From UBA7455 sp026713185 (GTDB lineage Bacteria > Pseudomonadota > Gammaproteobacteria > Pseudomonadales > Azotimanducaceae): a stretch of DNA of 64,000 nucleotides. Location of the stretch: the NCBI GenBank assembly GCA_963665785.1, contig OY762456.1, positions 3,658,001 through 3,722,000 on the forward strand, given 5' to 3'. Shown here piece by piece: positions 34,268-44,307 of the stretch. A program made the translations under genes and the position numbers. Under the pieces are notes generated by a model. That model saw nothing but the letters and a program-made list of their open reading frames with translations, did no database searches and had not been told where the DNA came from. Each line of letters opens with the position of its first letter. Position 1 is the first letter of the stretch.

Positions 34268-35827
34268 TCAAAAGTCATCGCTACAGACGAAATTCCCGGC
34301 CTCATCTGTGCTGCCGCGCCCGCGGTAGCGTGCGACTTCCGGGTATGGACACAGCGGCCGTGTCCGGATGACTTTGCCCTCCCGACGAATTTCGGCCGAT
34401 AGTGTGTCCGGTGCATCGCCCTCCTCGACCCAGTCGATCAGTGCTTTGAGCTGCCCTGACGGGGTCGGCCCGTTACCGCGACTGCCGCAATGGGCGACAC
34501 CCGGCGCCATAAAGAGACGAATGAAGTCTCTGGTCGCTTGCCTTCCACTCATCATTCGTGTGACGCGGTCATAGTAGTCGGTGGTCCCATAGGCTGTGAT
34601 CAGCGGATCAGCCCAGCCGTGCCAGACGATGGCTTTGCCGCCGCGATCACGAAATGCCGTCAGGTCTGGATTGTCCGTGGCAATGACCATGGCAAACTGC
34701 TCGGTGGACTGCTCCCAGAATCGCTCGTAACTGTCACGCGTCACGGTGGTCCAGTCGAAATCCGGATCCTGCGTCAGGAAATACCGAAACCAGTCGAGCG
34801 TGATGGACAGAAGTTGTGGTTGAAGCGGGTCCCCGCGGGTTCTCGACAGGGGGTTCAAATCGGTGCCCCGCGGCGTTCCGTACCCGAGGACACGCCCGTT
34901 TGTACCTCTTGGACCCAGCCAGATTCGTCGGATGATAGACGCATCGGTTTCGCTGAACGTCCCGCATTCGAGAGACGTCCCTTTGAGCTCGCCCGGGTCA
35001 TAGTCGCAGCGTCGTGGATCTGCGAGCACGCCGTCCTCGACACCGTCGATCGCGTCGCAGGATTTGACCGCGGCCGCCGTCGCGGCGTTGAGCTTACAGG
35101 ATGCGACAGGATTGTCTTCCGTGTTCATGAGCAGCGGCCCCCAGAACTGCTGCATATGGAGCTTGGGCCAGTTGATTGCCGGGGCGCCGGAGACGATGCC
35201 GTCATAATCCTCAGGATACCGCTGCGCTTCCATCAGGCCCTGGCGGCCGCCGGTCGAGCAGCCGCTGAAATAGGAAAATCGCGGCGCCTGTCCGTAGAGC
35301 GCTTTGGTAAGCGTCTTGCCGGTCACCGTCATCTCGTGAATGCCGACGTGTGCGTTGTCCCGGATCAGCTGCCAGTTCAGTCGGCCGTCGTCACCCAGTG
35401 CAAAGCTGCCGCTACGGCCTTCATGCCCCGTGTCCGTGGCGCCGGCTGCATAACCCAACGCAGCCGCGCGACTGACGCTGTTGGGGTTACCACCCGAGAA
35501 GCCGCCACCCCCCGTGCCGAGAAAACGTCCATTCCAGCCTGACATTGGAATTCCAACCCAGATCGTCACCCTGTCGCCTGCGGGCGGGTGCGTCGAAACT
35601 GCCGTCACGCGACATGCGTTACTTTCCACAGCGGCAGACTTGATCGTCGTGTTCGGCAACGCCACTTCGACGAGGCTTTCACAGGAGCGCACGGGCCGTG
35701 CATCGGGAATCAATGGCGCCGCCGCGGGCACCGGACCGAGCGTGTCTCGTTGACCGTGGGCTGCAACAGCGAGCAGCGCGACCCAGGCGGCGCAGAAGAT
35801 CGAGATTGTTGTTCTTCGATTGATCAA
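34268..35827 (-). CDS. Tannase/feruloyl esterase family serine hydrolase, secreted
   Basis: 519 aa with GGAGGTG upstream of the ATG. A signal peptide (MINRRTTISIFCAAWVALLAVAAHG) is followed by the family pattern: FLGTGGGGFSGG, GYAAGATDTGHEG, the nucleophile Ser in YFSGCSTGGRQGL, AP.INWPKLHMQ, then the Asp in WHGWADPLI and the His in PGVAHCGS. The Cys residues next to the Ser and His (GCS and HCG) form the disulfide that holds the triad together in this family. The enzyme would hydrolyse gallate, ferulate or similar esters in the periplasm or outside the cell. It converges with the SDR gene and diverges from the phosphatase gene across a 160-base promoter region. Confidence 0.9.
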   Translation of the reverse strand: MINRRTTISIFCAAWVALLAVAAHGQRDTLGPVPAAAPLIPDARPVRSCESLVEVALPNTTIKSAAVESNACRVTAVSTHPPAGDRVTIWVGIPMSGWNGRFLGTGGGGFSGGNPNSVSRAAALGYAAGATDTGHEGRSGSFALGDDGRLNWQLIRDNAHVGIHEMTVTGKTLTKALYGQAPRFSYFSGCSTGGRQGLMEAQRYPEDYDGIVSGAPAINWPKLHMQQFWGPLLMNTEDNPVASCKLNAATAAAVKSCDAIDGVEDGVLADPRRCDYDPGELKGTSLECGTFSETDASIIRRIWLGPRGTNGRVLGYGTPRGTDLNPLSRTRGDPLQPQLLSITLDWFRYFLTQDPDFDWTTVTRDSYERFWEQSTEQFAMVIATDNPDLTAFRDRGGKAIVWHGWADPLITAYGTTDYYDRVTRMMSGRQATRDFIRLFMAPGVAHCGSRGNGPTPSGQLKALIDWVEEGDAPDTLSAEIRREGKVIRTRPLCPYPEVARYRGRGSTDEAGNFVCSDDF

Positions 35828-35990
35828 GTATTCACCTCCCGTTCATCCTGGTTGAACGTCACGTACCGCGCCGTCTTCTTTCCAGTGTCATATTGTTTGA
35901 CTGAATAGAATGCCATTCGGGGAGTAAAAGTGTATAAAAAGAAGAATCAATCGCGGTGTGCTGATGCTTTAGGAGGTAGAATACAGAGTG

Positions 35991-36776
35991 ATGTCAACAA
36001 ACGATGAGACTTTTCATCCGGACCGGCGCCTCGATATTGAGGGAACGTACAATGTCCGGGATATAGGCGGCTACCTGACGAGAAAAAAAGGGCGCACGCG
36101 CTGGAAACAGTTCCTGCGTTCCGACACATTGTCCCGGTTAACGCAATCCGGCCGCGCCGCCCTGTTCGACTATGGTCTGCGAACAGTGATCGACCTGCGC
36201 AGACCCCGCGAAGTCGACGAGATGCCTAATAAGCTGGCGCAAGACGACAGTGTCACCTACCTGCACATCGACTTTATTGGCGACAGGAAAGTGGACGGGC
36301 TCCGCTACCAGGGTACTGATCTCGCCCATCGCCGCGCCGACCAGTACCATCGCCAGCTGGAAATCTGTCGGGAGGAAGTTGGAAAAATACTGGCTGCAAT
36401 GTCGGAATCCGGCGACGGTGCGATACTGTTTCACTGTGCGGGTGGCAAGGACCGGACCGGTATGATCGCGGCACTGCTGCTCGGGCTGGCGGATGTTCCC
36501 GAGGAAACCATCGTCGCGGACTACGCATTGACGGCCCATTACAACATTCACTCGTACCTGGATCTGGTCAAGGGCACGCGGTACGACACCGGGACAACGC
36601 AGGATATCAACACCTGGGAGGAGTACCAGACAGAATTTTGCCCACCGGGGACCATGCGGCAGTTGCTCATTTACCTGGAGGAGAACTTCGGCGGCATCGA
36701 GGGATATGTCAGAAGCACGGGACTGTCCGATCAGCAGATCAGACAGTTGCGCGAAAAGTTGACAGGGTCAGCATAG
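35991..36776 (+). CDS. Tyrosine-phosphatase-like protein (DSP/PTP family 3)
   Basis: 261 aa. AGGAGGT at 35971-35977 is 13 bases before ATG 35991 and 10 before GTG 35988, so either may start it. The signature is C-x5-R in FHCAGGKDRTGMIAALLLG, and the N-terminal NVRDIGGY is typical of bacterial and fungal 'protein tyrosine/serine phosphatases' such as MptpB relatives. The substrate could be a phosphoprotein or a phosphoinositide-like molecule. It lacks a signal peptide, so it is cytoplasmic. It is followed by the first dikinase-like gene after a 195-base gap. Confidence 0.88.
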   Translation: MSTNDETFHPDRRLDIEGTYNVRDIGGYLTRKKGRTRWKQFLRSDTLSRLTQSGRAALFDYGLRTVIDLRRPREVDEMPNKLAQDDSVTYLHIDFIGDRKVDGLRYQGTDLAHRRADQYHRQLEICREEVGKILAAMSESGDGAILFHCAGGKDRTGMIAALLLGLADVPEETIVADYALTAHYNIHSYLDLVKGTRYDTGTTQDINTWEEYQTEFCPPGTMRQLLIYLEENFGGIEGYVRSTGLSDQQIRQLREKLTGSA

Positions 36777-36971
36777 CGTTGCAGTTGTTATCACAAACTC
36801 AACTGTTCCAGATCGTCGTGAAACCATAGCAACGTCTGCAGCATCTGTTCCGGGTATTCGAAGATGCCGTTGTGACAGAGTGACTCATCATGGTTAAGTT
36901 TTCCGCATGGGTCCCGTGCCAGGCGGCAGAGAGTCATAATATAAATACCCTGAAAGAGAAAGGGAGTTAAA

Positions 36972-39710
36972 GTGTCCCAGCGCGCAATTGCGCCCCTCGA
37001 TACTGCATCGCCCCTCGACCTCGAGACCGTCGGTGGCAAAGGCCTGTCGCTGGCAGGCATGACCGCTGCCGGTTTCAACGTACCGCCGGGGTTCTGCCTG
37101 ACCACCGATGCCTATCGGCAGTATGTCGCCGCCGGTGGTCTGCAGGGAAAAATCATCGAACTCGCCAGGCCGGAACTCGTCGACGGCGCAGTCTCCTTCG
37201 AAGCCGCTTCCAAGGCAATCCAGAGTTTGTTTACTGCAACGCTGCCGGATGCTATTTCTGAGGCAGTACTGGCAGCGTTTGCGAAGCTGGATGTAAGCCA
37301 GGGAGTTGCGGTGCGTTCATCCGCCACCGCCGAGGATCTGCCCGATCTTTCCTTCGCCGGGCAGCAGGACACCTATCTCAATGTACGCGGCGAAGACCAA
37401 CTGCTCACAGCGGTAAGAAACTGCTGGGCGTCATTGTGGACCGAACGTGCGATCGGCTATCGGCACGAGGCCGGGGTGGCGCAGGATGCCGTGGCCATGG
37501 CCGTTGTGGTGCAGCAGATGGCGCCGTCCGATGTTTCCGGCATCCTTTTTACCGCCAACCCGGCAACAGGCGAGCGCGCGGAGATGATCATCAATGCGAG
37601 TTTCGGTCTTGGCGAAGCGGTCGTTGGCGGCGAGATCACCCCGGACACTTATATCGTCGACAGGGCAAGACTGACCGTGAAAGACACGATCATCGGCGGC
37701 AAGGAACATATGATCGTCTCCGATGTGCAGGGCACAGCCACACAGGAAGTATCCGCGAAGGAACGGGAACGGTCGTCGTTGACGGAAGACCAGATAAAGG
37801 AACTCGCCGCCCTCGCCGCCCGGGTGGAAAAGCATTACGATGGCCTGCCCCAGGATATCGAATGGGCATTTTCCGGTCAAACGCTGTCTCTGTTGCAGTC
37901 CCGACCCATCACCAACCTGCCGCCTCCCCCGATCACTGATGCCACGTGGGAAGTACCGGAAGACATGCCGGACTATAAGCAGGCGCTGGTACGACGCAAG
38001 TTGTCGGAGCATATCCCCGACCCGATTTCACCACTGTTCGAGGACGTCTACCTGATGCGCGCCCTGAACGATGCCAACATCCGCTTCATGGATGGACTGG
38101 AATACGACATCAGTGAATTCGTTGGTCACTACACAATCAACGGATACGTTTACATGGCCGCCGGCAGACCGCCGATCGATAAACGCTATGAGGCCTGGGT
38201 GAAGGCGGCCCGGGATAAGGACTTCGACGGTCCGGTGCCGCCCAAGCGCACCGAAGCTGCGCGACGCGACCTGGCGTACCACCGGCGAGCCGAGCGCTGG
38301 GAAAACGAGCGAGTCCCTGAATACCTCGCTACCATCGACAAGTGGCGCAAGGTGGATCTCGCAACTGCCTGCAACGCACAGTTACTCCGCGGTATCGATG
38401 AACTGGCGGCCGCCGATTCGACCTACTGGTTCGAAGGATTTCTTGAGGTGATGGCGATTGTGCGCAACACCGACTCCCAGTTTCAGGCGTTCCTGGAAAC
38501 CCATGGGGGCGACGCGGGCTTCACCAGCGGTATGTTCCTGACCGGTATGAAGTCCGTGGCCATGGAAGCGGAAGAGCAGATGTGGGCTATCGTGCAGTCG
38601 ATTCGCAATCACGACACCATTGCCCAACTGGTATTGGTGACACCGGCCGCCCGGTTGTTGCCGGTATTGCGACAGTCAGCAGAAGCGTCAGAGGTAGTCG
38701 CAGCGATCGATTTGTATCTCAAGAAATACGGCCACGAAGTCTCGACTCTGGATTTCTGCGAACCGACGTCAGGCGAAGACCCGACTACCGTGATGCTCAA
38801 TCTGAAAGCGCTGGTGGGCAACGTCGACTATGACCCGGCTGAGCGGGAGCGCGATTTGTCCCGCAAACGTGAGCAGGCGCTAGCCCGGGCCGGGGAATTC
38901 TTCCGGGGGGAGGCGGAACAGACCGACCGGGCGGGGAATGTAAAGCACATCGACCTGAATGACGAATTCAACAGACTGCTTGAGGATGCCAAACGCTACT
39001 ACCATTTGCGGGAAGCGGGTCTTTATTACCTGGCAGCCGGCTGGCCTGTCCTGCGTTCGCTGGCCCTGGAACTGGGACGGCGCCTGGTGGCGGTTGGCTC
39101 GCTCGAAACCGCCGGGCACGTGTTCTTCCTGGAAGAGGCGCAGTTGCACGCAGCGCTCGAGGCACAAGCCGGGGGTCGAGCGGTTCCGGAAATGGCGAAG
39201 ACGGCGGTGGGCGCACGACAATTGCGCGAAGCACGCAAACGCCTGCGTCCCTGGCCGCAGATCCCCATGCCGGAACTCGAGGATAGTCAGGTAGAAGGTC
39301 AGGGTATGGGTGGTATGCGCATCAGGGGTGGCTGGGCATTGGGTTCGGTGCAGATGATCAACCCGGAGGGTGATACCCTGGAGGGTTATGCCTGCAGTCC
39401 GGGTCAGGTAACAGGGCCCGCCAGCGTGATCCTGTCACCGGCGGATTTCCACGAGATGCAGCCGAACAGCATCCTCGTATGTCCCATGACCACGCCAGCG
39501 TGGACGCACCTGTTCAGCCAGGCGACGGGTCTGGTCACGGATGTGGGTGGCATCCTGTCGCACGGTTCCATCGTGGCGCGGGAGTACAATATCCCGGCGG
39601 TACTCGGTACCGGGGACATTACCGACCGCATCCGGAGCGGACAGCAGATTTCGGTAGACGGTACTGCCGGTGTGGTCACCATTGTCGGTGGAGACGGAGA
39701 CGATAACTAA
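36972..39710 (+). CDS. PEP-synthase/rifampin-phosphotransferase-like enzyme, copy 1
   Basis: 912 aa from a GTG start; AGGGAG precedes it. Residues 1-~325 are an ATP-grasp-like PEP/pyruvate-binding domain (GGKGLSLAGM, VAVRSSATAEDLPDLSFAGQQ, SGILFTANPATGERAEMI, GLPQDIEWAF, LLQSRPITNL). Residues ~330-790 are a variable central domain, and ~800-912 are the swivelling phosphohistidine domain with the catalytic His in GGILSHGSIVAREYNIPAVL. This order is that of rifampin phosphotransferase, where the centre binds the acceptor, and of PigC-type ligases. The N-terminal ~950 bases and parts of the 3' end are almost identical to the copy at 50342. The leader before the start is shared too (ATGGGTCCC...GGCGGCAGAGAGTCATA). 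Confidence 0.88.
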   Translation: MSQRAIAPLDTASPLDLETVGGKGLSLAGMTAAGFNVPPGFCLTTDAYRQYVAAGGLQGKIIELARPELVDGAVSFEAASKAIQSLFTATLPDAISEAVLAAFAKLDVSQGVAVRSSATAEDLPDLSFAGQQDTYLNVRGEDQLLTAVRNCWASLWTERAIGYRHEAGVAQDAVAMAVVVQQMAPSDVSGILFTANPATGERAEMIINASFGLGEAVVGGEITPDTYIVDRARLTVKDTIIGGKEHMIVSDVQGTATQEVSAKERERSSLTEDQIKELAALAARVEKHYDGLPQDIEWAFSGQTLSLLQSRPITNLPPPPITDATWEVPEDMPDYKQALVRRKLSEHIPDPISPLFEDVYLMRALNDANIRFMDGLEYDISEFVGHYTINGYVYMAAGRPPIDKRYEAWVKAARDKDFDGPVPPKRTEAARRDLAYHRRAERWENERVPEYLATIDKWRKVDLATACNAQLLRGIDELAAADSTYWFEGFLEVMAIVRNTDSQFQAFLETHGGDAGFTSGMFLTGMKSVAMEAEEQMWAIVQSIRNHDTIAQLVLVTPAARLLPVLRQSAEASEVVAAIDLYLKKYGHEVSTLDFCEPTSGEDPTTVMLNLKALVGNVDYDPAERERDLSRKREQALARAGEFFRGEAEQTDRAGNVKHIDLNDEFNRLLEDAKRYYHLREAGLYYLAAGWPVLRSLALELGRRLVAVGSLETAGHVFFLEEAQLHAALEAQAGGRAVPEMAKTAVGARQLREARKRLRPWPQIPMPELEDSQVEGQGMGGMRIRGGWALGSVQMINPEGDTLEGYACSPGQVTGPASVILSPADFHEMQPNSILVCPMTTPAWTHLFSQATGLVTDVGGILSHGSIVAREYNIPAVLGTGDITDRIRSGQQISVDGTAGVVTIVGGDGDDN

Positions 39711-39808
39711 CGCCAGCACACCGACTAATTATCAGGAAACTGACAAAATATCTTGACTAATTTTAATGTATGTGAAGAATAGTCGGATACTTGAAGCGTT
39801 GATGTGAG

Positions 39809-40936
39809 ATGAAGAGGTACCTGGAAGAAGCTCTTATTGAGGACATTCAACAGAAAATTGTTTTGCTGACCGGCCCAAGACAATGCGGAAAAACAACACT
39901 GTCGCTGATGCTCAGCAACGACTATCAATACCTGAACCATGACCTTGCCGAACACCGGCTGCTGGTTGCAGAAAAGAGCTGGGACAGAGAAAAATCTCTC
40001 ATCATTCTCGATGAACTTCACAAAATGACCAGGTGGAAGTCCTGGCTCAAGGGCATCTACGATGTTGAGGGTATCCCACCGGGTCTCCTGGTGACTGGCA
40101 GTGCGAATCTCACAGCATTTCGAAAGACGGGGGACTCACTTGCCGGAAGACACTTTCAGTTCAGATTGCACCCACTTGATCTCAAGGAAGTGGTTGGCAA
40201 CACTGACCTTGATCTGGAAGATGCTTTCACCCGGCTACTGAACATCGGCGGTTTCCCCGAGCCGTTCCTGAATGGTACGCAGCGTTACTATAATCGTTGG
40301 AAGCGTTCACACATTGATCTTATCCTGAAGGAAGATCTGATTACGCTGACAGCGGTACGTGATATTCAATCTATCGAGACTCTCATCGAAATGCTGCGTT
40401 CACGAGTTGGCAGCACAGTCTCCACCAATTCTTTAGCCCGGGATCTTCAGAAAAGCCCGAACACTATCAATCACTGGTTACGATTGCTTACAGATCTGTA
40501 TGTCATATTCCCTGTCTTGCCTTACCATCAGAACATTGCCCGGGCATTGCTGAAACAACCCAAATACTATTTCTATGACAACGGCATGGTAACTGGCGAT
40601 GATGGTTCGAAGCTGGAAAACCTGGTCGCCTGCGCTTTGCTAAAGGAAATTCATCGCCTGGAGGACGTCGAAGGTGAGAAGCTGGATCTGCATTTCATCC
40701 GCGACAAGGACGAGAGAGAAATCGATTTTGTCATCACCAGAGACAGAAAACCGCACCACTTCCTGGAAGTCAAGTGGGCGGATAAGAACCTGAGCGCGAA
40801 CTTACCTCGATTTTTGAGCAACCTGACGCTCAAGCGTACTCAAATAGTAGCTGAGCTTGAGCAGGCGAAATCCTTTCCCGGCGGTGAGAGAGTCGTGCCA
40901 GCCCACGGCTTCCTGTGTGATCTGCCGGTGTTGTGA
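39809..40936 (+). CDS. AAA-family ATPase with DUF4143 domain
   Basis: 375 aa. Walker A is LLTGPRQCGKTTL, Walker B is SLIILDELHKM, and LLVTGSANL is the sensor-like strand. A winged-helix segment (SLARDLQKSPNTINHWLRLL) and the C-terminal nuclease-like DUF4143 core (DLHFIRDKDEREIDFVITRD, then HHFLEVKWAD) follow. The D...E-x-K arrangement resembles PD-(D/E)XK enzymes. Such ATPases are widespread accessory genes of unknown role, often in toxin-antitoxin or phage-defence settings. It stands alone, 98 bases behind the dikinase, and shares no operon signal with it. No signal peptide. Confidence 0.88.
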   Translation: MKRYLEEALIEDIQQKIVLLTGPRQCGKTTLSLMLSNDYQYLNHDLAEHRLLVAEKSWDREKSLIILDELHKMTRWKSWLKGIYDVEGIPPGLLVTGSANLTAFRKTGDSLAGRHFQFRLHPLDLKEVVGNTDLDLEDAFTRLLNIGGFPEPFLNGTQRYYNRWKRSHIDLILKEDLITLTAVRDIQSIETLIEMLRSRVGSTVSTNSLARDLQKSPNTINHWLRLLTDLYVIFPVLPYHQNIARALLKQPKYYFYDNGMVTGDDGSKLENLVACALLKEIHRLEDVEGEKLDLHFIRDKDEREIDFVITRDRKPHHFLEVKWADKNLSANLPRFLSNLTLKRTQIVAELEQAKSFPGGERVVPAHGFLCDLPVL

Positions 40937-40971
40937 AGCTGGGAGGGCCTGCAGAAGTTTTGGTTACCCAC

Positions 40972-42459
40972 TCAGTCTGTTTCTGCAGCGTGAACGGCTT
41001 TGCGTCTTCTTTCCAGTTCCTTCAGAATTCTTTCGAGGCGATTCTTGTCAATGCTATAGAAGGTCATGAGCCCGATCCCCAGAAGATAGATCAACAGATA
41101 CACGGGGCCAATGATAGTCAGTAACCCGGTGACAGTTTCCGGTTGTAATCCACCTACTTCTGCATCCTGTGGAAATCCGATCAACTCCAAACCAAATCCC
41201 GCCATGAAACCACCGAGTCCACTCGTCGCTTTAATCGCAAAACTACGGATCGAGAAAATGATTCCTTCTGCGCGTGCACCAGTGTGATACTCATGTTCGT
41301 CAGCAATATCTACCAGCTGTGAATCAATGACAATCCCTGATACGGGGAAAATCATAAAACCTAACAGCACAGGCAGAAATAACCCCACTAGTAGAAAGGG
41401 GGACTCATTTCCCGGGAACCAGTCTAATATTTTCAATATATGTGGTAGTGAAATCAGGATGCACATAGTCGCTGTTGTCAGCATAAATATTTGTTTCTTT
41501 TCCATTCGCTTCGATAGAAATATCAACAAAGGCAAAGCAGTCAGAACTCCTGGAATTTTTACCAGCCCTCCTATAAACATCTGTTCCGTTGAAAGGCTGT
41601 AGACGTATACGTAAGCATAGGTTCCTACAACACTATAAATCCCGATGCCAGCGTAAATTGTTAACATACACAGGCAGATTGCGACATAAGAACGATTGCG
41701 CAGGAGCATGCCCAGCTCCAGAAAGAACCTTCTGTAGTCGACCCGTTCTTTTGTAGTCGTATCGTGAAGGTACGGGATTTGATCCATTGTCCCGACTGAA
41801 CAAACAACAACAGAAACGGCAATGACTATGGCGCCCATACCCGCCAGAATGTAATAGCGGGAAGCATTCAGGAGGCCATTTTCATATTCCGGAGTCGAAG
41901 GAAAAATAATATAGTGGACAACGCCTGCCATCAGGATGGCAGTCAAAGATACGGCTACCGCATTGTATCCAAACACCGATGACCTTTCTTCATAGTCATC
42001 GGTAAGTTCCGCGCCGAGTGCATCGTGGGGTATATTGTACAAGGTGGTAGCGAGCCGCATGAGGACCAGAAATACCGTCAGCCAAATGAAATACCCTATC
42101 TCGCTGAGTCCGTCGATTGGCTGGTACAGACAGTAGAACGTAATCGTAATAGGTAGAGCTGAAGCCAACATCAGGGGATGACGCCTTCCCCATCGACTTT
42201 TAAAATGATCAGAGACGGCGCCGATGAGCGGGTCCGATATGGCGTCGATCAAGCTTGCTATAAAAAATGCAGTGCCGCACAGTGAGGGCGAAACACCAAG
42301 AATCTGATTATAAAAAAGAACCGTTACTAACCCACCGGCTCCCACTGCAGCTTCTTGAAAAGCGCCAGCAGAGAACAGCAGTTTTGTTCGAATCGGGACT
42401 TTACGTCGACGATTTCGATGGCTATCGGGGCTATCCGGAATGTTGTTTCCTGCCGTCAC
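40972..42459 (-). CDS. GPH-family (MelB-type) major facilitator sugar transporter
   Basis: 495 aa with twelve predicted membrane segments. The first cytoplasmic loop, DPLIGAVSDHFKSRWGRRHP, is the family hallmark, and LYNIPHDALGAELTDDYEERS and the DIADEHEYHTGARAEGI loop fit glycoside-pentoside-hexuronide:cation symporters. A charged N-terminal extension (SPDSHRNRRRKVPIRTK) precedes segment one. The substrate is probably a sugar, glycoside or uronide. It converges with the ATPase gene. Upstream, 268 bases to the next transposase-like gene hold a 103-codon frame of doubtful reality and no clear promoter. Confidence 0.88.
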   Translation of the reverse strand: MTAGNNIPDSPDSHRNRRRKVPIRTKLLFSAGAFQEAAVGAGGLVTVLFYNQILGVSPSLCGTAFFIASLIDAISDPLIGAVSDHFKSRWGRRHPLMLASALPITITFYCLYQPIDGLSEIGYFIWLTVFLVLMRLATTLYNIPHDALGAELTDDYEERSSVFGYNAVAVSLTAILMAGVVHYIIFPSTPEYENGLLNASRYYILAGMGAIVIAVSVVVCSVGTMDQIPYLHDTTTKERVDYRRFFLELGMLLRNRSYVAICLCMLTIYAGIGIYSVVGTYAYVYVYSLSTEQMFIGGLVKIPGVLTALPLLIFLSKRMEKKQIFMLTTATMCILISLPHILKILDWFPGNESPFLLVGLFLPVLLGFMIFPVSGIVIDSQLVDIADEHEYHTGARAEGIIFSIRSFAIKATSGLGGFMAGFGLELIGFPQDAEVGGLQPETVTGLLTIIGPVYLLIYLLGIGLMTFYSIDKNRLERILKELERRRKAVHAAETD

Positions 42460-42727
42460 TGAAATGTTCTTTATTAAACACTGTAGTAAGATTGATCAGG
42501 AAAAGAAACAGTCTCCTATCAGCAATTTCGTCGACACCCTTTGATTACCCGTTAGTCTGTGCACAAAGCTCCAGAGACCACCACAGCTGGTAAGTAAGGG
42601 CCCTTGCTGAAACTGATTTAGACTTAAAGCACAGCCCTCAACACGAGACAGGGTGTTACAGAACCGATAGAAATGGGTGAGATTGAATCGTGACAGTTGT
42701 TTCCAGATCAGCAACAGATACGAGTTT

Positions 42728-43900
42728 TTATCTGTGTAACACTTCAGCATCACCAGGTAACAGAAAATCACGAACGTAATCACCAGGGATGGGTTGAAGT
42801 GAGACATCGTGATTCTTTAGATGCTCAGTGGTTTGAGCATCAAAGAAGATCACGGCATGAAGAAGGGTCATCAGGAGTTGCAGTCGTTCGTAGTTGAGTA
42901 CCCTGAATCCATCCGGACTGAAGTTCCTTTTTTGTTCGAGTATTGACTTTGCCAGATTCCAAACCAGGAACTGGGTTTCTATACGATCGATATGTGCCTG
43001 ACGTGAACGCTTCTTCAGCTCTGAAGTTACAAGAGCCATACCTTTACCTGCCCTACCGGATTGGTTGGTTGTTTTCAGGACTACCAGCTTCAATGGTTGT
43101 TGCGAGTCCGGGAGGCGTATTGGTACGGAGCCAAACTGCATGAACAGTAAAATTTCATTGGTGGAATCAATGTCCTTGCCTCTCAGTTTGAACATCGTAC
43201 CGCCATAAGGAGTGTCACAATGTTCAATCAGGTCATCGATTGTGTGAGTCTGCCTGTGGTAAATGAGATGACCGTTAACGATTTTTGCCGTGAAGCGACA
43301 GTTTTGGCTCTGGATTAGTTCATAAATGGTTTTTTCAGGCAGAAAGTCTGAAGAAAGCGCGAGAACTCCTCGGCCATTAGTAGCTGTGAGTACACGCTCA
43401 ACTACCTTCCTGATCTCGTCAGTATCACTCACATAGTCGGGGGCATTACGGGACCACAAGACAGAAAGCAGCGGTGTATAAAAATCAGTGCCGGTATCGT
43501 GCGCAACGATTTCACAGATTCGATAGCTGTAATCGGCATGAGTGAAGCAGGAAGACTCATGCTGATATTGCATCTTCCTGGATTTCGGTTTCTCAAGTTT
43601 ATGGCTGATCACCACGAGTGTCGTACTTTCCTTGACGTATCCAGCAGCGTAGTTGAGTATCTGGTTAGCTACGGCATCTGCAAGTTCTTTTCGGATCAGG
43701 TTCCTGCTTAGTCTCTTTTGTGTGGCATGTTGATTTATGTCTTCGTTCAGGACTGCTGCGATCTCAGTCAGGTTGACAGATCTGGCACTATGTATGCCGA
43801 CAATCATGTCCCGCAGGAACTTTGCAGAAGGTTTGTGGTTGCCCTCTGATAACCACGCTGCGAAATCTTCGATAGTTTTGTACCCTGGTTGTACTTTCAT
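42728..43900 (-). CDS. Transposase-like protein, second paralogue, 390 aa
   Basis: Relative of the gene at 7811-9055: FLRDMIVGIHSARSVNLTEIA, QKRLSRNLIRKEL, PLLSVLWSRNAPDYVSD and LNYERLQLLMTLLHAVIF all recur. I chose ATG 43900; the frame opens with a GTG at 43921. Where an active IS4-type enzyme would carry its catalytic acids, this copy has VVISHKLEKP and GRGVLALSSD, so it looks catalytically dead or belongs to a family with another chemistry. A 13-bp inverted repeat lies upstream (43928 and 44019). No target duplication was found, so the ends of any element are undefined. Confidence 0.55.
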   Translation of the reverse strand: MKVQPGYKTIEDFAAWLSEGNHKPSAKFLRDMIVGIHSARSVNLTEIAAVLNEDINQHATQKRLSRNLIRKELADAVANQILNYAAGYVKESTTLVVISHKLEKPKSRKMQYQHESSCFTHADYSYRICEIVAHDTGTDFYTPLLSVLWSRNAPDYVSDTDEIRKVVERVLTATNGRGVLALSSDFLPEKTIYELIQSQNCRFTAKIVNGHLIYHRQTHTIDDLIEHCDTPYGGTMFKLRGKDIDSTNEILLFMQFGSVPIRLPDSQQPLKLVVLKTTNQSGRAGKGMALVTSELKKRSRQAHIDRIETQFLVWNLAKSILEQKRNFSPDGFRVLNYERLQLLMTLLHAVIFFDAQTTEHLKNHDVSLQPIPGDYVRDFLLPGDAEVLHR

Positions 43901-44307
43901 CTGGTTCCGTGGTCGCCTCACGACTTATTTCACCCATTTTTCAAGTATTAGTATGTGAGTCAAGCAAAATATCATCAAGATATCACTGTGTATGCCTGCA
44001 ACGATCTACAGGTTTCCCAAAATGGGTGAAAGTGAAAAGCTGCTTCCTTGTCATTGAACTTGTTTGAAAGTTAAACTTGTTTTACATAGAGTAAATTTCA
44101 GACTGGGAATGGCTTGCCTGTGGGTTGGGATGGCCTGTAGTATCAGAACGAATAGCTTGTACTTGTAAGGTGTCTTTTAGTTCTTGCATGATATAAGCTG
44201 ATTTTTACTTGCTGTTTTTTGCTTAACAATTTAACTTTAATTTAACTTTGCGATTTTACTTAACTATTTTACTAAACAATTCTACTAAACAATGGGGAGA
44301 CTCACCT
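43901..44307. other. Intergenic region with a 13-bp inverted repeat and AT-rich repeats
   Basis: TTTCACCCATTTT (43928-43940) and its complement AAAATGGGTGAAA (44019-44031) lie 78 bases apart, perhaps an IS end or an operator pair. Close to the receptor start, 44222-44293 is a run of TTAACTTT, TTACTTAACTATTTTACT and AAACAATTCTACTAAACAAT units. This likely contains the receptor's promoter. No gene is visible. Confidence 0.5.

Noticed and set aside
36791..37105. 104-codon minus-strand frame ending EYPEQMLQTLLWFHDDLEQL
   Set aside because: Half of it is the antisense of the dikinase start. The rest could be a remnant of an unknown gene, but nothing supports it beyond a protein-like look.
42496..42807. 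103-codon minus-strand frame between the sugar transporter and the transposase-like gene
   Set aside because: It overlaps the transposase-like gene, has odd composition and no recognisable domain or ribosome-binding site.
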